NCBI RefSeq assembly: GCF_003966155.1
Contig: NZ_RXNS01000006.1
Coordinates: forward strand, 124,001 to 188,000
Direction of reading: 5' to 3'
Origin: Halomonas nitroreducens
Lineage (GTDB): Bacteria; Pseudomonadota; Gammaproteobacteria; Pseudomonadales; Halomonadaceae
Length of the DNA: 64,000 bases
Under the pieces are notes generated by a model. That model was given only the letters and a program-made list of their open reading frames with translations. It made no database searches and was not told where the DNA came from. A program made the position numbers and the translations under genes. Within the stretch, counting starts at the first letter, position 1, and every line of letters starts with the position of its first letter. Positions 48,865 to 58,880 of the stretch are shown in pieces.

Positions 48865-49884
48865 TTAGGGGGTCGGGGCCCGGTCGTCCGGGGCCAGGCC
48901 GAAGTGCTGCCAGGCCTGGCGGGTCACCACCCGACCGCGGGCGGTGCGCATCATCAGTCCCTGCTGGATCAGGTAAGGCTCGATGACGTCCTCGATGGTG
49001 TCGCGCTCCTCGCCGATGGCGGCGGCCAGGGAGTCGACGCCCACCGGCCCGCCGTCGAACTTCTCGATCATCGCCAGCAGCAGGCGACGGTCCATGTGGT
49101 CCAGCCCATGGTGGTCCACGTGGAGCATGTTGAGGGCCTGGTCGGCGATCTCGGCGTCGACGTGTCCGGCACCGCGCACCTCGGCGAAGTCGCGCACCCG
49201 GCGCAGCAGGCGATTGGCGATACGCGGGGTGCCCCGTGAGCGTCGTGCCACCTCGCGGGCACCGCCCGTGTCGGTCTCGACGCCGAGCAGCCGGGCCGAG
49301 CGGGCGACGATCTCGGTGAGCTCCTCGATGCTGTAGAACTCCAGGCGCTGGACGATGCCGAAGCGATCCCGCAGTGGCGAGGTCAGCAGGCCGGCGCGGG
49401 TGGTGGCGCCGACCAGCGTGAAGGGCGGCAGGTCGAGCTTGATCGATCGCGCCGCCGGCCCCTCGCCGATCACGATGTCGAGCTGGAAATCCTCCATGGC
49501 GGGATAGAGGATCTCCTCGACCACCGCCGACAGGCGGTGGATCTCGTCGATGAACAGCACGTCGCCGGGCTGCAGGTTGGTGAGCATGGCGGCGAGGTCC
49601 CCGGCGCGCTCGAGCACCGGGCCGGACGTCGACTTGAGCCCGACGCCCATCTCGGTGGCGATGATGTTGGCCAGCGTGGTCTTGCCCAGGCCCGGCGGCC
49701 CGAAGACCAGGGTATGGTCGAGGCTCTCCTCGCGGCCGCGGGCGGCGCTGATGAAGATGTCCAGCTGCTCGCGGACGCGGGGCTGCCCAATGTAGTCGTG
49801 GAGGTGCTTGGGGCGGATGGCGTGGTCGAGGTTACCCTCGCCCTCGCGGGTGTCGGCAGCGATCAAGCGGTCAGTCTCCAGCAT
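48865..49884 (-). CDS. ruvB: Holliday junction branch migration helicase RuvB
   Basis: AAA+ motor of the RuvABC resolvasome. 339 residues with Walker [10 protein letters not shown], Walker [10 protein letters not shown], sensor 1 GATTRAG and the C-terminal winged-helix domain ([15 protein letters not shown]). It lies 49 bp downstream of ruvA. Confidence 0.97.
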   Translation of the reverse strand: MLETDRLIAADTREGEGNLDHAIRPKHLHDYIGQPRVREQLDIFISAARGREESLDHTLVFGPPGLGKTTLANIIATEMGVGLKSTSGPVLERAGDLAAMLTNLQPGDVLFIDEIHRLSAVVEEILYPAMEDFQLDIVIGEGPAARSIKLDLPPFTLVGATTRAGLLTSPLRDRFGIVQRLEFYSIEELTEIVARSARLLGVETDTGGAREVARRSRGTPRIANRLLRRVRDFAEVRGAGHVDAEIADQALNMLHVDHHGLDHMDRRLLLAMIEKFDGGPVGVDSLAAAIGEERDTIEDVIEPYLIQQGLMMRTARGRVVTRQAWQHFGLAPDDRAPTP

Positions 49885-49933
49885 GCTGGTCCTCCGCTGG
49901 GATCCGGAATTGCAGGGGTGGCCGGGACATGGT

Positions 49934-50548
49934 CTAGCCCGCCATGCGGCGCGCCAAGGCCGCCTTGATCATTGCCTCGGTGCTGCCCTCTTCCTCGAGG
50001 CCGGCCAGCATGCGCGTGGCCTCGGCAGGCTTGTAGCCCAGGCTGACCAACGCCGCCTCGGCATCGGCCTGCGGATCCTGGCGTCTCGCCGCCGGCGACG
50101 CTGGGGTCCCGGCCTCGGCGGTCGAGGGCTCGGCGCCTCCCTCCCAGTGGGGAAAGCGATCGCGCATCTCCACGATCAGGCGCTCGGCGGTCTTCTTGCC
50201 GACGCCGGGCAGGCGGGTCAGCGCCTTGACGTCGTCATCCATCACGCAACGGATGAAGGCATCCTCGTCCATGCCCGAGAGGATCGCCAGAGCCAGCTTG
50301 GGGCCGATGCCATTCACCCGGATCAGGGCCCGGAACAGGGCCCGTTCCTGTTCCCGGGCGAACCCGTAGAGCAGGTGGGCATCATCACGCACCGTGAGGT
50401 GGGTATACAACGCCACCTCCTCGCCGAGACCCGGCAGGGCCACCAGGGTCGTCATCGACGCCTCGAGCTCATAGCCGATGCCGGCCACGTCTACCACCAG
50501 CCAGGGGGGCTGTTTCTCCAGCAGGGTGCCACGCAGGCGTCCGATCAT
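49934..50548 (-). CDS. ruvA: Holliday junction branch migration protein RuvA
   Basis: Tetrameric DNA-junction-binding subunit, 204 residues. N-terminal OB fold ([12 protein letters not shown]), two helix-hairpin-helix motifs ([31 protein letters not shown]) and a C-terminal three-helix RuvB-binding domain after a Ser/Pro/Ala linker. It is separated from ruvC by 133 bp. Confidence 0.97.
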   Translation of the reverse strand: MIGRLRGTLLEKQPPWLVVDVAGIGYELEASMTTLVALPGLGEEVALYTHLTVRDDAHLLYGFAREQERALFRALIRVNGIGPKLALAILSGMDEDAFIRCVMDDDVKALTRLPGVGKKTAERLIVEMRDRFPHWEGGAEPSTAEAGTPASPAARRQDPQADAEAALVSLGYKPAEATRMLAGLEEEGSTEAMIKAALARRMAG

Positions 50549-50681
50549 GGTATGTCACTGTCCTTGGTCAAGAATCCAGCGCGGCGGGGCGCGTCGCGCT
50601 CACTATACTGGTCCCCCCCGCGGCATGCCAGTCCAGGCAAACGGCGTTCGATAACGGCCACCCGTCGCCTTTCAGAGACGG

Positions 50682-51224
50682 TCAGGAGGGCCGGTAGTCC
50701 CGCCAGCTATGGCCCTTGCGAGACCGCTTGCTGCCGCCGAAGCTGCCCTGGGTGATCAGGCCCCGCCGCGCATGGGCGTGGGTCAGGGCGATCGCCAGAG
50801 CGTCGGCCGCATCGGCCTGGGGGGGCCCCGAGAGGCCGAGGATAGCGGTGACCATGTGCTGGACCTGGGCCTTGTCCGCCGCGCCGCCCCCGGTCACCGC
50901 CTGCTTGATCTGCCGCGGGCCGTACTCGCTCACCGGCAGGCCATGGTTGGCGGCGCAGACGATGGCGGTGCCCCGGGCCTGGCCGAGCTTGAGCGCCGAA
51001 TCGGCATTCTTCGACATGAACACCTGCTCGATGGCGAACTCACCGGGGCCATGCAGGCCGATCACCTCGCTGACCCCCGCATAGACCTGGGCCAGGCGCT
51101 GGGCCAGGTCGTCGCCCCGGGTGCGGATGCAGCCACTGGCCACGTAGCGCGGGCTGGACGCGCTGACATCCAGCACCCCGTAGCCGGTGACCCGCGACCC
51201 GGGATCGATGCCCAGGATCAGCAT
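50682..51224 (-). CDS. ruvC: Crossover junction endodeoxyribonuclease RuvC
   Basis: Holliday junction resolvase, 180 residues, RNase H fold. Catalytic acids are visible as Asp in [13 protein letters not shown], Glu in FAIEQVF and Asp in [16 protein letters not shown]. The C-terminal tail ([17 protein letters not shown]) is basic. It is separated from yebC by a tandem-repeat array. Confidence 0.96.
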   Translation of the reverse strand: MLILGIDPGSRVTGYGVLDVSASSPRYVASGCIRTRGDDLAQRLAQVYAGVSEVIGLHGPGEFAIEQVFMSKNADSALKLGQARGTAIVCAANHGLPVSEYGPRQIKQAVTGGGAADKAQVQHMVTAILGLSGPPQADAADALAIALTHAHARRGLITQGSFGGSKRSRKGHSWRDYRPS

Positions 51225-51291
51225 CGGCCCCGCTCCGTCGTCCGGGAGAGGTCGCCAACGGCCGTCAACGGCCGGTCCGCCGGGGTGCCCC

Positions 51292-51543
51292 GCTCACTCC
51301 TCCCGCGCCTCCATGATGGCATCGCAGGCCAGTCAAGCGTGCATTGGTGGCGATGCTCACTCCTCCAGTGCCTCCATGATGGCATCGGAGGCCGGTCATG
51401 CGTGCATTGGTGGATATGCTCACTCCTCCAGTGCCTCCATGATGGCAGCGCAGGCCAGTCAAGCGTGCATTGGTGGCTATGCTCACTCCTCCAGTGCCTC
51501 CATGATGGCATCGGAGAAGTCCGCATTGGTGTAAACATTCTGC
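51292..51543. repeat. 63-bp tandem repeats copied from the 3' end of yebC
   Basis: The landmark GCTCACTCC recurs at 51292, 51355, 51418 and 51481, exactly 63 bp apart. The unit at 51481 contains the true yebC stop; the three others lie downstream of it and each repeats the last eight yebC codons and stop ([12 protein letters not shown]), plus about 35 bp of spacer. The copies differ by a few bases, so the array is not a very recent duplication. Confidence 0.85.
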
Positions 51544-52235
51544 ACATCGTCCAAGTCCTCGAGCATATCCACCAGCTTGATGATACGCCGCCCGAGCTCG
51601 GCGTCGTCGATGGAGGCGTAGTTGTCGGGATACAGCCCGACATCGCTGGCGTCGGGCTCGATGCCCGCCGCGACCAGGGCGTCCTTGACGGCGCCGAAGG
51701 CCTGGGGGGTGGTGACCACTTCCAGGCGGCCGTCGTCCAGGGCCTCGATGTCCTCGGGTTCGGCGGCCAGGGTCGCCTCCATGGCGGCCTCCTCGCTGAC
51801 GCCCTGCGGCAGGGTCAGGCGCCCCTGCTTGTGGAACATGAAGGCCACCGAGCCGGAGGTCCCCAGGTTGCCGCCATGCTTGTTGAAGGCATGTCGCACC
51901 GCGGAGACAGTGCGATTGCGATTATCGGTCATCGCCTCCACCAGCACGGCCACGCCCTCGGGACCGTAGCCTTCGTAGACGACCTCTTCCATGTCGTCGC
52001 CGTCGGTGTTGCCGGCGCCCCGGTCCACGGCCCGCTGGATGGTGTCCTTGGTCATGTTGTTGGCCAGCGCCTTGTCGATGGCGGCGCGCAGGCGAGGATT
52101 GTCGTCGGGCTCGCCGCCGCCCTGGCGGGCGGCCACGCTCAGCTCGCGGATCAGCTTGCTGAAGATCTTGCCTCGCTTGGCGTCCTGGGCGGCCTTGCGA
52201 TGCTTGATGTTGGCCCATTTGCTGTGGCCTGCCAT
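51483..52235 (-). CDS. yebC: YebC/PmpR family transcriptional or translational regulator
   Basis: 250 residues from ATG 52235 with GAGGAG upstream, beginning [20 protein letters not shown], diagnostic of YebC. Members bind DNA as regulators, and some have been linked to relief of ribosome stalling at proline stretches. The C-terminus ends [14 protein letters not shown]. Its last codons and stop are echoed three more times in the downstream tandem array. Confidence 0.95.
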   Translation of the reverse strand: MAGHSKWANIKHRKAAQDAKRGKIFSKLIRELSVAARQGGGEPDDNPRLRAAIDKALANNMTKDTIQRAVDRGAGNTDGDDMEEVVYEGYGPEGVAVLVEAMTDNRNRTVSAVRHAFNKHGGNLGTSGSVAFMFHKQGRLTLPQGVSEEAAMEATLAAEPEDIEALDDGRLEVVTTPQAFGAVKDALVAAGIEPDASDVGLYPDNYASIDDAELGRRIIKLVDMLEDLDDVQNVYTNADFSDAIMEALEE

Positions 52236-52339
52236 GTCACGTCTCCTCGGAACGCCCCGCTGACCTGCTGCGCCCGGCGCGTGGCGCAGGGCCAAGCCCG
52301 GGGCGTCCTTGCTGGCTGGTGGGTGTCGCGCGCAAATGA

Positions 52340-52363
52340 CACCGGCGCCCTGAGGCGCCGGTG
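52340..52363 (-). terminator. Hairpin between aspS and yebC
   Basis: A perfect 10-bp stem CACCGGCGCC/GGCGCCGGTG with a CTGA loop lies 22 bases after the aspS stop, followed on the minus strand by TCATTTGCG. It may partly terminate aspS transcripts before yebC. Confidence 0.5.
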
Positions 52364-52385
52364 AGAGCTTGCCGGAACGCGCGCC

Positions 52386-54167
52386 TTATTCGCCGGCGCT
52401 GTCCGCCTTGGCCTTCTGGCGCAGACGGATGTTGAGCTCCTTGAGCTGCTCAGCACTGACCTCGCCCGGGGCGTCGGTCATCAGGCAGGCCGCGCTCTGG
52501 GTCTTGGGGAAGGCGATGACCTCGCGAATGGTGCGGGCCCCGCTCATCAGCATGACCAGGCGGTCGAGGCCGAAGGCCAGGCCACCATGGGGCGGCGCCC
52601 CATATTGCAGGGCGTCGAGCAAAAAGCCGAACTTCTCGCGGGCCTCGTCCTGGTCGATGCCCAGCACCTCGAGCACCGTCTGCTGCATGGCCTGGTCGTG
52701 GATACGAATCGAGCCGCCGCCCAGCTCGGTGCCGTTGAGCACCATGTCATAGGCCCGGGACAGGGCGCCGGCCGGATGGGTCTTGAGGGTCTCGACGTCG
52801 CAGGACGGCGCCGTGAAGGGATGGTGCAGGGCCTGCAGGCGGGCACTGCCGTCGTCCTCGAACATCGGGAAGTCGACCACCCACAACGGCGCCCAGTCGG
52901 CGGTGTAGAGGTCGAGGTCCTCGCCCAGCCGGACGCGCAGCGCGCCCAGCGCCTCGTTGACGATGCGCGCCTTGTCGGCGCCGAAGAAGATGATGTCGCC
53001 ATCCTCGGCGCCGACCCGGTCCAGCAGTTGCTCGACCACGCCTTCCATGAACTTGACGATCGGCGACTGCAGGCCCTCGAGCCCCTTGGCACGCTCGTTG
53101 ACCTTGATCCAGGCCAGGCCGCGGGCCCCGTAGATGCCCACGAACTTGGTGTACTCGTCGATTTCCTTGCGCGACAGCGAGGCACCGCCCTTGACCTTGA
53201 GCGCGGCGACCCGACCGTCCTCGGCGTTGGCCGGTCCGGAGAACACCTTGAAGTCCACGTCCTTCATCAGGTCGTCGACGTCGGTCAGCTCCAGCGGAAT
53301 GCGCAGGTCCGGCTTGTCGGAACCGAAGCGGCTCATGGCTTCGGCATAGGGCATGCGCGGGAACTCGGGCAGCTCGACCTGCAGCACGTCCTGGAACAGC
53401 TGACGGATCATGCCCTCGGTGATCGCCATGATGTCCTCCTCCTCGACGAAGGAGGCCTCCAGGTCGATCTGGGTGAATTCGGGCTGGCGGTCGGCGCGCA
53501 GGTCCTCGTCACGGAAGCACTTGGCGATCTGGTAGTAGCGATCGAAGCCGGACACCATCAGCAGCTGCTTGAACAACTGGGGCGACTGCGGCAGGGCGAA
53601 GAAGCTGCCGGCGTGGGTGCGGCTCGGCACCAGGTAGTCCCGGGCCCCCTCGGGGGTGGCGCGGGTCAGGATCGGGGTCTCGATGTCCAGGAAGCCCTGA
53701 GCCTCGAGATAGGCCCGCACGCTGTGGGAGATCCGCGAGCGCAGCCGCAGCTTGTCGATCATCTCCGGGCGGCGCAGGTCGATGTAGCGGTGCTTGAGGC
53801 GCACCTCCTCGCCGACCTTGCCATGCTCGTCGAGCTGGAAGGGCGGCGTGGCCGCGGTGTTGAGCACCTCCACATCCTTGGCCAGCACCTCGATCAGCCC
53901 GGTGGGCATGTTGGGATTCTGGGTACCCTCGGGGCGCAGCCGCACGCGACCCTGGATGCGCAGCACGTACTCGCTGCGGGCGCGGTCGGCAGTGGCGAAG
54001 GCCTCGGCGGTATCGGGGTCGACCACGACCTGGGCGATGCCGTCGCGATCGCGCATGTCAAGGAAGATGACCCCGCCATGGTCACGGCGGCGATGTACCC
54101 AGCCGCACAGGGTGACCGTCTGATCCACCATGGTCTCGTTCAGCTGGCCGCAATAATGGCTGCGCAT
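52386..54167 (-). CDS. aspS: Aspartyl-tRNA synthetase
   Basis: Class IIb synthetase, 593 residues, normal bacterial length. N-terminal OB-fold anticodon-binding domain ([18 protein letters not shown]), class II motif 2 [19 protein letters not shown], a GAD insertion domain (about 310-420) and C-terminal motif 3 [15 protein letters not shown]. It lies 47 bp downstream of the FmdB-type zinc ribbon gene. Confidence 0.97.
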   Translation of the reverse strand: MRSHYCGQLNETMVDQTVTLCGWVHRRRDHGGVIFLDMRDRDGIAQVVVDPDTAEAFATADRARSEYVLRIQGRVRLRPEGTQNPNMPTGLIEVLAKDVEVLNTAATPPFQLDEHGKVGEEVRLKHRYIDLRRPEMIDKLRLRSRISHSVRAYLEAQGFLDIETPILTRATPEGARDYLVPSRTHAGSFFALPQSPQLFKQLLMVSGFDRYYQIAKCFRDEDLRADRQPEFTQIDLEASFVEEEDIMAITEGMIRQLFQDVLQVELPEFPRMPYAEAMSRFGSDKPDLRIPLELTDVDDLMKDVDFKVFSGPANAEDGRVAALKVKGGASLSRKEIDEYTKFVGIYGARGLAWIKVNERAKGLEGLQSPIVKFMEGVVEQLLDRVGAEDGDIIFFGADKARIVNEALGALRVRLGEDLDLYTADWAPLWVVDFPMFEDDGSARLQALHHPFTAPSCDVETLKTHPAGALSRAYDMVLNGTELGGGSIRIHDQAMQQTVLEVLGIDQDEAREKFGFLLDALQYGAPPHGGLAFGLDRLVMLMSGARTIREVIAFPKTQSAACLMTDAPGEVSAEQLKELNIRLRQKAKADSAGE

Positions 54168-54214
54168 GTCGTATCCTGTTTGTTGCGTGATGAAAAAGCG
54201 AGAGTGGTGACGGC

Positions 54215-54466
54215 TCAGGCCGCGGCGCCGCCGTCGGAGGACGTCCCCGCTCCCTGGCTGTCACCGGCCAGGTTCTTCTTGCCACCGGTCTTGAAATCGG
54301 TCTCGTACCAGCCGCCTCCGGCCAGGCGGAAGCCGGCGGCCGACACCAGGCGGCCGAGCTCGGCCTGGTCGCAGGCGGGGCAATCGGTCAGCGGCGCGGC
54401 GCTGAGCCGCTGCAGCTTCTCCAAGCGATGGCCGCAGGCCTTGCACTCATATTCGTAGATGGGCAT
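54215..54466 (-). CDS. FmdB family zinc ribbon protein
   Basis: An 83-residue protein beginning [13 protein letters not shown] with a second Cys pair in DCPACDQAE, the CxxC...CxxC zinc ribbon of the FmdB/regulatory-protein family. The tail is Gly/Ser/Ala-rich and disordered. Gene order fmdB-aspS-yebC-ruvCAB is the same as in Pseudomonas. Function is unknown. Confidence 0.92.
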   Translation of the reverse strand: MPIYEYECKACGHRLEKLQRLSAAPLTDCPACDQAELGRLVSAAGFRLAGGGWYETDFKTGGKKNLAGDSQGAGTSSDGGAAA

Positions 54467-54670
54467 GGTTTGGGTCTCCCTGAAACGACGTCCCAGTGGG
54501 CGAAGCGACGACGCAACATGGCTCGATCGCGATTGGCGTTCTGCGATATATGGGCAGCCTGCGCAATTCCAAGCCTGCCTCGAAAGCCGCACATTATAGC
54601 CTGTCGTGCCACCCGAGGCCCAGCCCCGGGGCCACGCCACCGTTGCCGACCTGCACACAAGGAAACCGCC

Positions 54671-55609
54671 ATGCACGCCGTGATTCTCGACGCCGCCAGC
54701 CTGGGGCCGGATATCGACCTCACTCCCCTCGCGGCACAGCTGGACCGGCTCGATGTGCACGGCCACACCGCCCCCGGGGACGTGCCAGCACGGCTGGCCG
54801 GCGCCGAGGTCGCCATCGTCAACAAGGTGGTGCTCGACGACGACACCCTGGACCGGCTGCCGGCGCTGCGGCTGATCTGCGTGCTGGCCACCGGCACCAA
54901 CAACATCGACATGGCCAGTGCCGAGCGCCGCGGCATCGCGGTTCGCAATGTCACCGCCTACGGCACCGCCAGCGTTGCCCAGCACACCCTGATGCTGCTG
55001 CTGGCCCTGGCCGCCCGCCTGCCCCGCTACCAGCGCGATGTCGCCCGGGGGCGCTGGAACACGAGCCCCTTCTTCTGCCTGCTCGACCACCCCACCCTGC
55101 AACTGGCCGACAAGCACCTGGTGATCGTCGGCCAGGGCGAACTGGGCTCGCGGGTCGGCGAACTGGCCGAGGCCTTCGGCATGCGCGTGAGCTTCGCCGC
55201 CCGGCCCGGCGGTGCCGCCGACGATCCGCGGCCGTCGCTGGCCACCCTCGCCCCCGGCGCGGATGCCATCAGCCTGCACTGCCCGCTCACCGAGGCGACC
55301 CACCACCTGGTGGACGGGGCGCTGCTCGCGACCCTCAAGCCCGGAGCCCTGCTGCTCAACTGTGCCCGCGGCGGGATCATCGACGAGATCGCCGCCCTGG
55401 CCGCCCTGCGCGAGGGGCGCCTCGGCGGCCTGGCCGTCGACGTACTGCCCCAGGAGCCCCCCCGGGAAGGCCATCCGCTGCTCTCGGCTCTCGACGAGGC
55501 GCTGAACCTGATCGTCACTCCACACAATGCCTGGATCAGCCCCGAGGCGAGGCAGCGCATCGTCACGCTGACCGCGGACAACCTCGCGGATTTCCTGGCA
55601 CGGGGCTGA
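54671..55609 (+). CDS. D-2-hydroxyacid dehydrogenase (glycerate/hydroxypyruvate reductase-like)
   Basis: A 312-residue NAD(P)-dependent 2-hydroxyacid dehydrogenase from ATG 54671 (AAGGAAACC upstream). The nucleotide-binding loop is VGQGELGSRVGELAEAFG, the catalytic Arg lies in NCARGGIIDE, the Glu in LPQEPPREGHPLL and the His in TPHNAWIS. The combination resembles HprA-type hydroxypyruvate/glyoxylate reductases; exact substrate is uncertain. Confidence 0.88.
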   Translation: MHAVILDAASLGPDIDLTPLAAQLDRLDVHGHTAPGDVPARLAGAEVAIVNKVVLDDDTLDRLPALRLICVLATGTNNIDMASAERRGIAVRNVTAYGTASVAQHTLMLLLALAARLPRYQRDVARGRWNTSPFFCLLDHPTLQLADKHLVIVGQGELGSRVGELAEAFGMRVSFAARPGGAADDPRPSLATLAPGADAISLHCPLTEATHHLVDGALLATLKPGALLLNCARGGIIDEIAALAALREGRLGGLAVDVLPQEPPREGHPLLSALDEALNLIVTPHNAWISPEARQRIVTLTADNLADFLARG

Positions 55610-55627
55610 GGCCGCGCCAGCCCAGCC

Positions 55628-56349
55628 ATGTCACTGCACGCCGTCGCCAACGATCTCTGGCTGGTGGAAGGCCCGCTGGTCGACTTCCATGGCTTCCCCT
55701 ACCCCACGCGCAGCGTGATCGTCCGCCTGCCCGGCGGCGCCCTGTGGATCTGGTCGCCGGTCCACCTGACCGAGGGGCTGCGCCGCGAGGTGGAGGCGCT
55801 GGGGACCATCGCGCACCTGGTCAGTCCCAACAAGCTGCACCACCTGTCCCTCTCCGACTGGCACGCCGCCTACCCGGACGCCAAGCTCTGGGGGCTCCCG
55901 TCGACCCTCGCCAGGCGTCGCGACCTGGCCTTCGCTGGCGTGCTGGGGGGCACGCCGCGGAAGACTGGGCCGGGGTGATCGACCAGTTTCCCGTGCGTGC
56001 CACCCCGCTGCTGGAGGAAGTCGTGTTCTTTCACCGGGCATCGCGCACCGTCATCCTTGCCGACCTCAGCGAGGCCTTCGACGAGGCCTTCCTGGCGCGC
56101 CACTGGGCTCCCTGGCAACGCTGGATCGCGCAGCGCTGGGGCATCACCGAGCACCGCGCCAAGGCCCCGCTGGAGCTCAGGCTGACCGCCATCCATCGCC
56201 GCCGCGCCCGGGCGATGCTGCAGCGCCTGGTCGACCGGGATCCCCGGGCCGTGATCATGGCTCACGGCGTCTGGCGTGCCACGAACGGGCGAGGCTTCCT
56301 GCTGGACGCCTTCGACTGGCTGGATCTCGAACCCCGCACGGCTCGGTGA
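55628..56349 (+). pseudogene. DUF4336 family gene interrupted by a frameshift
   Basis: The first 105 or so residues (MSLHAVANDLWLVEGPLVDF to LAFAGVLGG) and the rest (EDWAGVIDQF to the stop at 56349) together match the metallo-beta-lactamase-like DUF4336 family, but they lie in different frames. The switch falls near a run of six G at 55945-55950; one more G there would join them. Without it translation ends at 55978 after 116 residues. This is either a real loss of function or a homopolymer error in the sequence. It starts 18 bp after the hydroxyacid dehydrogenase. Confidence 0.8.
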
Positions 56350-56491
56350 TTTTCGGGTTGGCGATGACATGCTGCATGATAGATAACGGTATAAAGCATC
56401 ATCGCATCGTCCCGCGCCGGCTTGCACCGCGAGTTCCGGGCCTGGATACTTTTGTCGACCACCTCTTCTTCCATCACACCCGGACCACGGC

Positions 56492-57400
56492 ATGCTGCAC
56501 AACTTCGGGTCGATCAACCTCGACCATTTCTACCACGTCCCCCACCTGGTCAGGCCCGGCGAGACCCTGGCCAGCCACGACTATCGCGTCGGCCTGGGGG
56601 GCAAGGGGGCCAACCAGTCGCTGGCCATGGCTCGGGCCGGCGGCCGGGTCCGCCACTGGGGGAGACTCGGCCGACAGGATGCCTGGGCCAGGGACCTCAT
56701 GGAGCGCGCCGGCGTGGCGGTCGATGCCCTCGAGCTCGTCGACGAGCCCAGCGGCCATGCCATCATCCAGGTGGATGACCAGGGCGAGAATGCGATCCTG
56801 CTGTTTCCGGGCGCCAACCATGGCTTCACCCCGGACGACCTGGACGCGCGGCTCGCCGAGGTCGCCCCCGGCGACTGGCTGCTGGCCCAGAACGAGTGCA
56901 ACGCCCTGCCCCGGGTGTTCGCCCAGGCTCGGGCGCAGGGCGTGAAGATCGCCTTCAATCCGGCGCCGATGACCGCGGCCGTCGCCGAGCTGCCCCTGGA
57001 GGCCTGCCGGCTGCTGTTCGTCAACCGTGGCGAGGCCGAGGCCCTCACCGGCCTCGCCGCCGGCACCCCCGCGGCGACCCTGCTGGACGCCCTGGCTCGC
57101 CGGCTGCCCGACACCGAGACGGTGCTCACCCTGGGCGGTGACGGCGCCTGGTACCAGCACGGCGACCAGCGCCATTTCCAGCCGCCGCTGCCGGTCGTCG
57201 CCCGGGACACCACTGCCGCCGGCGATACCTTCATCGGCTACTACCTGGCCGCGGTCCAGGCCGACCTGCCCCCCACCGCCTGCCTGGAGCGCGCCGCCAC
57301 GGCGGCGGCCCTGGGCGTCCAGCGACTCGGCGCCACCGAAAGCATTCCCGACGCCGCCGAGGTGGAACAGGCCCTGCACCACGGCGTCGACGCCCCCTGA
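56492..57400 (+). CDS. rbsK: Ribokinase (PfkB family carbohydrate kinase)
   Basis: A 302-residue sugar kinase. PfkB signatures: GLGGKGANQSLAMARAG (about 31-47) and DTTAAGDTFIGYY with the catalytic Asp near the C-terminus. The NFGSINLDHFYHVPHL start is typical of ribokinases. It lies 21 bp upstream of a nucleoside hydrolase, so the ribose released there would be phosphorylated here; specificity is inferred from this pairing. Confidence 0.88.
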   Translation: MLHNFGSINLDHFYHVPHLVRPGETLASHDYRVGLGGKGANQSLAMARAGGRVRHWGRLGRQDAWARDLMERAGVAVDALELVDEPSGHAIIQVDDQGENAILLFPGANHGFTPDDLDARLAEVAPGDWLLAQNECNALPRVFAQARAQGVKIAFNPAPMTAAVAELPLEACRLLFVNRGEAEALTGLAAGTPAATLLDALARRLPDTETVLTLGGDGAWYQHGDQRHFQPPLPVVARDTTAAGDTFIGYYLAAVQADLPPTACLERAATAAALGVQRLGATESIPDAAEVEQALHHGVDAP

Positions 57401-57421
57401 CCGTCATCGACGAGGAGCCCC

Positions 57422-58363
57422 ATGACACATCCGATCATCTTCGATACCGACCCCGGCGTCGATGACGCCCAGGCCATTGCCATCGCCCTGCGCCATCCCG
57501 CCATCGAGCTGCTGGGCATGACCACCACCTTCGGCAATGTCGACGTCGCCACCGCCACCCACAACGCCCTGCTGCTCGCCGAGCTGGCCGGGCGCGAGGT
57601 GCCCGTGGCCCAGGGCGCCGCGGCCCCGCTGGTCAAGCCCCGCCACCCGGCCCCGGCGCATATCCATGGGGCCAACGGCCTCGGCGACATCGCCTTGCCG
57701 GCGGTCCAGGGCCGGGCCGACCCGCGCAGCGCGGCGCGCTTCATCATCGACACCATCAACGCCCGGCCGGGCGAGGTCACCCTGGTGGCGGTCGGGCCGC
57801 TCGGCAACCTGGCCACGGCCCTGCAGCTCGACCCGACCATCATCGACAAGGTCAAGCAGGTGGTGGTGATGGGCGGCTCGGTGCGAGAAGGCGGCAACGT
57901 GACCCCGGTGGCCGAGGCCAACATCTTCAACGACCCCCATGCCGCTGCCCGGGTGCTCACGGCAGGCTGGCCGCTGACCCTGGTGGGCCTGGACGTGACC
58001 CATCGCTGCGTGCTCGCGCCGGGGCACATGGCACGGATCGCCGCCGGCCAGGACAAGCTGGGCGAGGTGCTGGCCGGCAGCTACGGATTCTACCGTGACT
58101 TCTACCAGGAGATGCTCGGCATCGACGGCTGCTGCCCCCATGACAGCTGTGCCCTGGCCTGGCTGATCCGGCCGGAGCTGTTCACCACCGCCCGGGGCCA
58201 CCTGACCGTGGCCACCCAGGGCGAGGCCGAGGGACAGACCATCTTCGCCCCCGAGAACCGCGGCTATATCGAGCCCCGCTGGTCGCGCACGCCACTGGCG
58301 GACGTCTGCCTGGGCGTGGACGGCAAGGCCGTGGTGGAGTGGATCACCGAGACCCTGGCGTAA
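57422..58363 (+). CDS. Inosine/uridine-preferring nucleoside hydrolase
   Basis: Hydrolyses the N-glycosidic bond of ribonucleosides to base and ribose. 313 residues; the calcium-binding Asp cluster DTDPGVDDAQ lies at the N-terminus, with the family's MTTTFGNV, MGGSVREGGNVTPVAEANIFNDP (in two parts) and the late HDSCA segment. Co-directional with ribokinase, ATG 57422 preceded by GAGGAGCC. Together they form a nucleoside salvage unit. Confidence 0.93.
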   Translation: MTHPIIFDTDPGVDDAQAIAIALRHPAIELLGMTTTFGNVDVATATHNALLLAELAGREVPVAQGAAAPLVKPRHPAPAHIHGANGLGDIALPAVQGRADPRSAARFIIDTINARPGEVTLVAVGPLGNLATALQLDPTIIDKVKQVVVMGGSVREGGNVTPVAEANIFNDPHAAARVLTAGWPLTLVGLDVTHRCVLAPGHMARIAAGQDKLGEVLAGSYGFYRDFYQEMLGIDGCCPHDSCALAWLIRPELFTTARGHLTVATQGEAEGQTIFAPENRGYIEPRWSRTPLADVCLGVDGKAVVEWITETLA

Positions 58364-58366
58364 GCC

Positions 58367-58639
58367 TCAGGCCGTCGTGAAGGTGTCCGGGTCGTGCTGC
58401 TCGACCACCTCGAGCTCCACGTGAGTGACCCGGGCCCCCGGCGGCCCCTTCCACAGCCACTCGCTGAGGTCGCGGACCGCCTCCCGGCGGCCACACAGCA
58501 GCACCTCGACCCGGCCATCCGGCAGGTTCCTGGCATGCCCGGTGATCCCGGCCTTGAGGGCCTGCTCCTGGGTGGCGCGACGATACCAGACCCCCTGCAC
58601 CTTGCCGGTCACCAGGGCCTTCACACAGCAGATGTCCAT
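58367..58639 (-). CDS. acyP: Acylphosphatase
   Basis: A 90-residue enzyme hydrolysing carboxyl-phosphate bonds. The phosphate loop GKVQGVWYRR with catalytic Arg and the Asn in GHARNLPDGRVEVLLCG are present. It is convergent with the nucleoside hydrolase, 3 bp apart, with no terminator visible between them. Confidence 0.94.
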   Translation of the reverse strand: MDICCVKALVTGKVQGVWYRRATQEQALKAGITGHARNLPDGRVEVLLCGRREAVRDLSEWLWKGPPGARVTHVELEVVEQHDPDTFTTA

Positions 58640-58880
58640 GCGGCGTCCTCCTTGTCGATGCGCGGGCCGGCGGCCCGCAAAGGGAGAGGCTACGTGCCTC
58701 TCTTTCTAGCATCCCGGTCCCTCGCCACCAAGGCGCAAGGCTTCCCCGGACCCAGGCGATGCTCTAGTCTTTAGGGTGTCATACAGACGATCGCTCGGCC
58801 AAAAGCCGAGACGATGCCAGGTTTCGCCCCACCCTTGGCGGACCATCCCACAACAACCTTCCTCACAAGGGAGTCACGTC

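Noticed and set aside
51292..51543. Possible CRISPR array at the 63-bp repeats
   Set aside because: The units are contiguous near-copies including the spacer part, with no variable spacers and no cas genes. They derive from the yebC 3' end.
51218..51643. A minus-strand ORF of 141 codons with [10 protein letters not shown] repeats over the 63-bp array
   Set aside because: It is an out-of-frame reading of the tandem repeats and yebC; the repeat period being a multiple of three keeps it open by chance.
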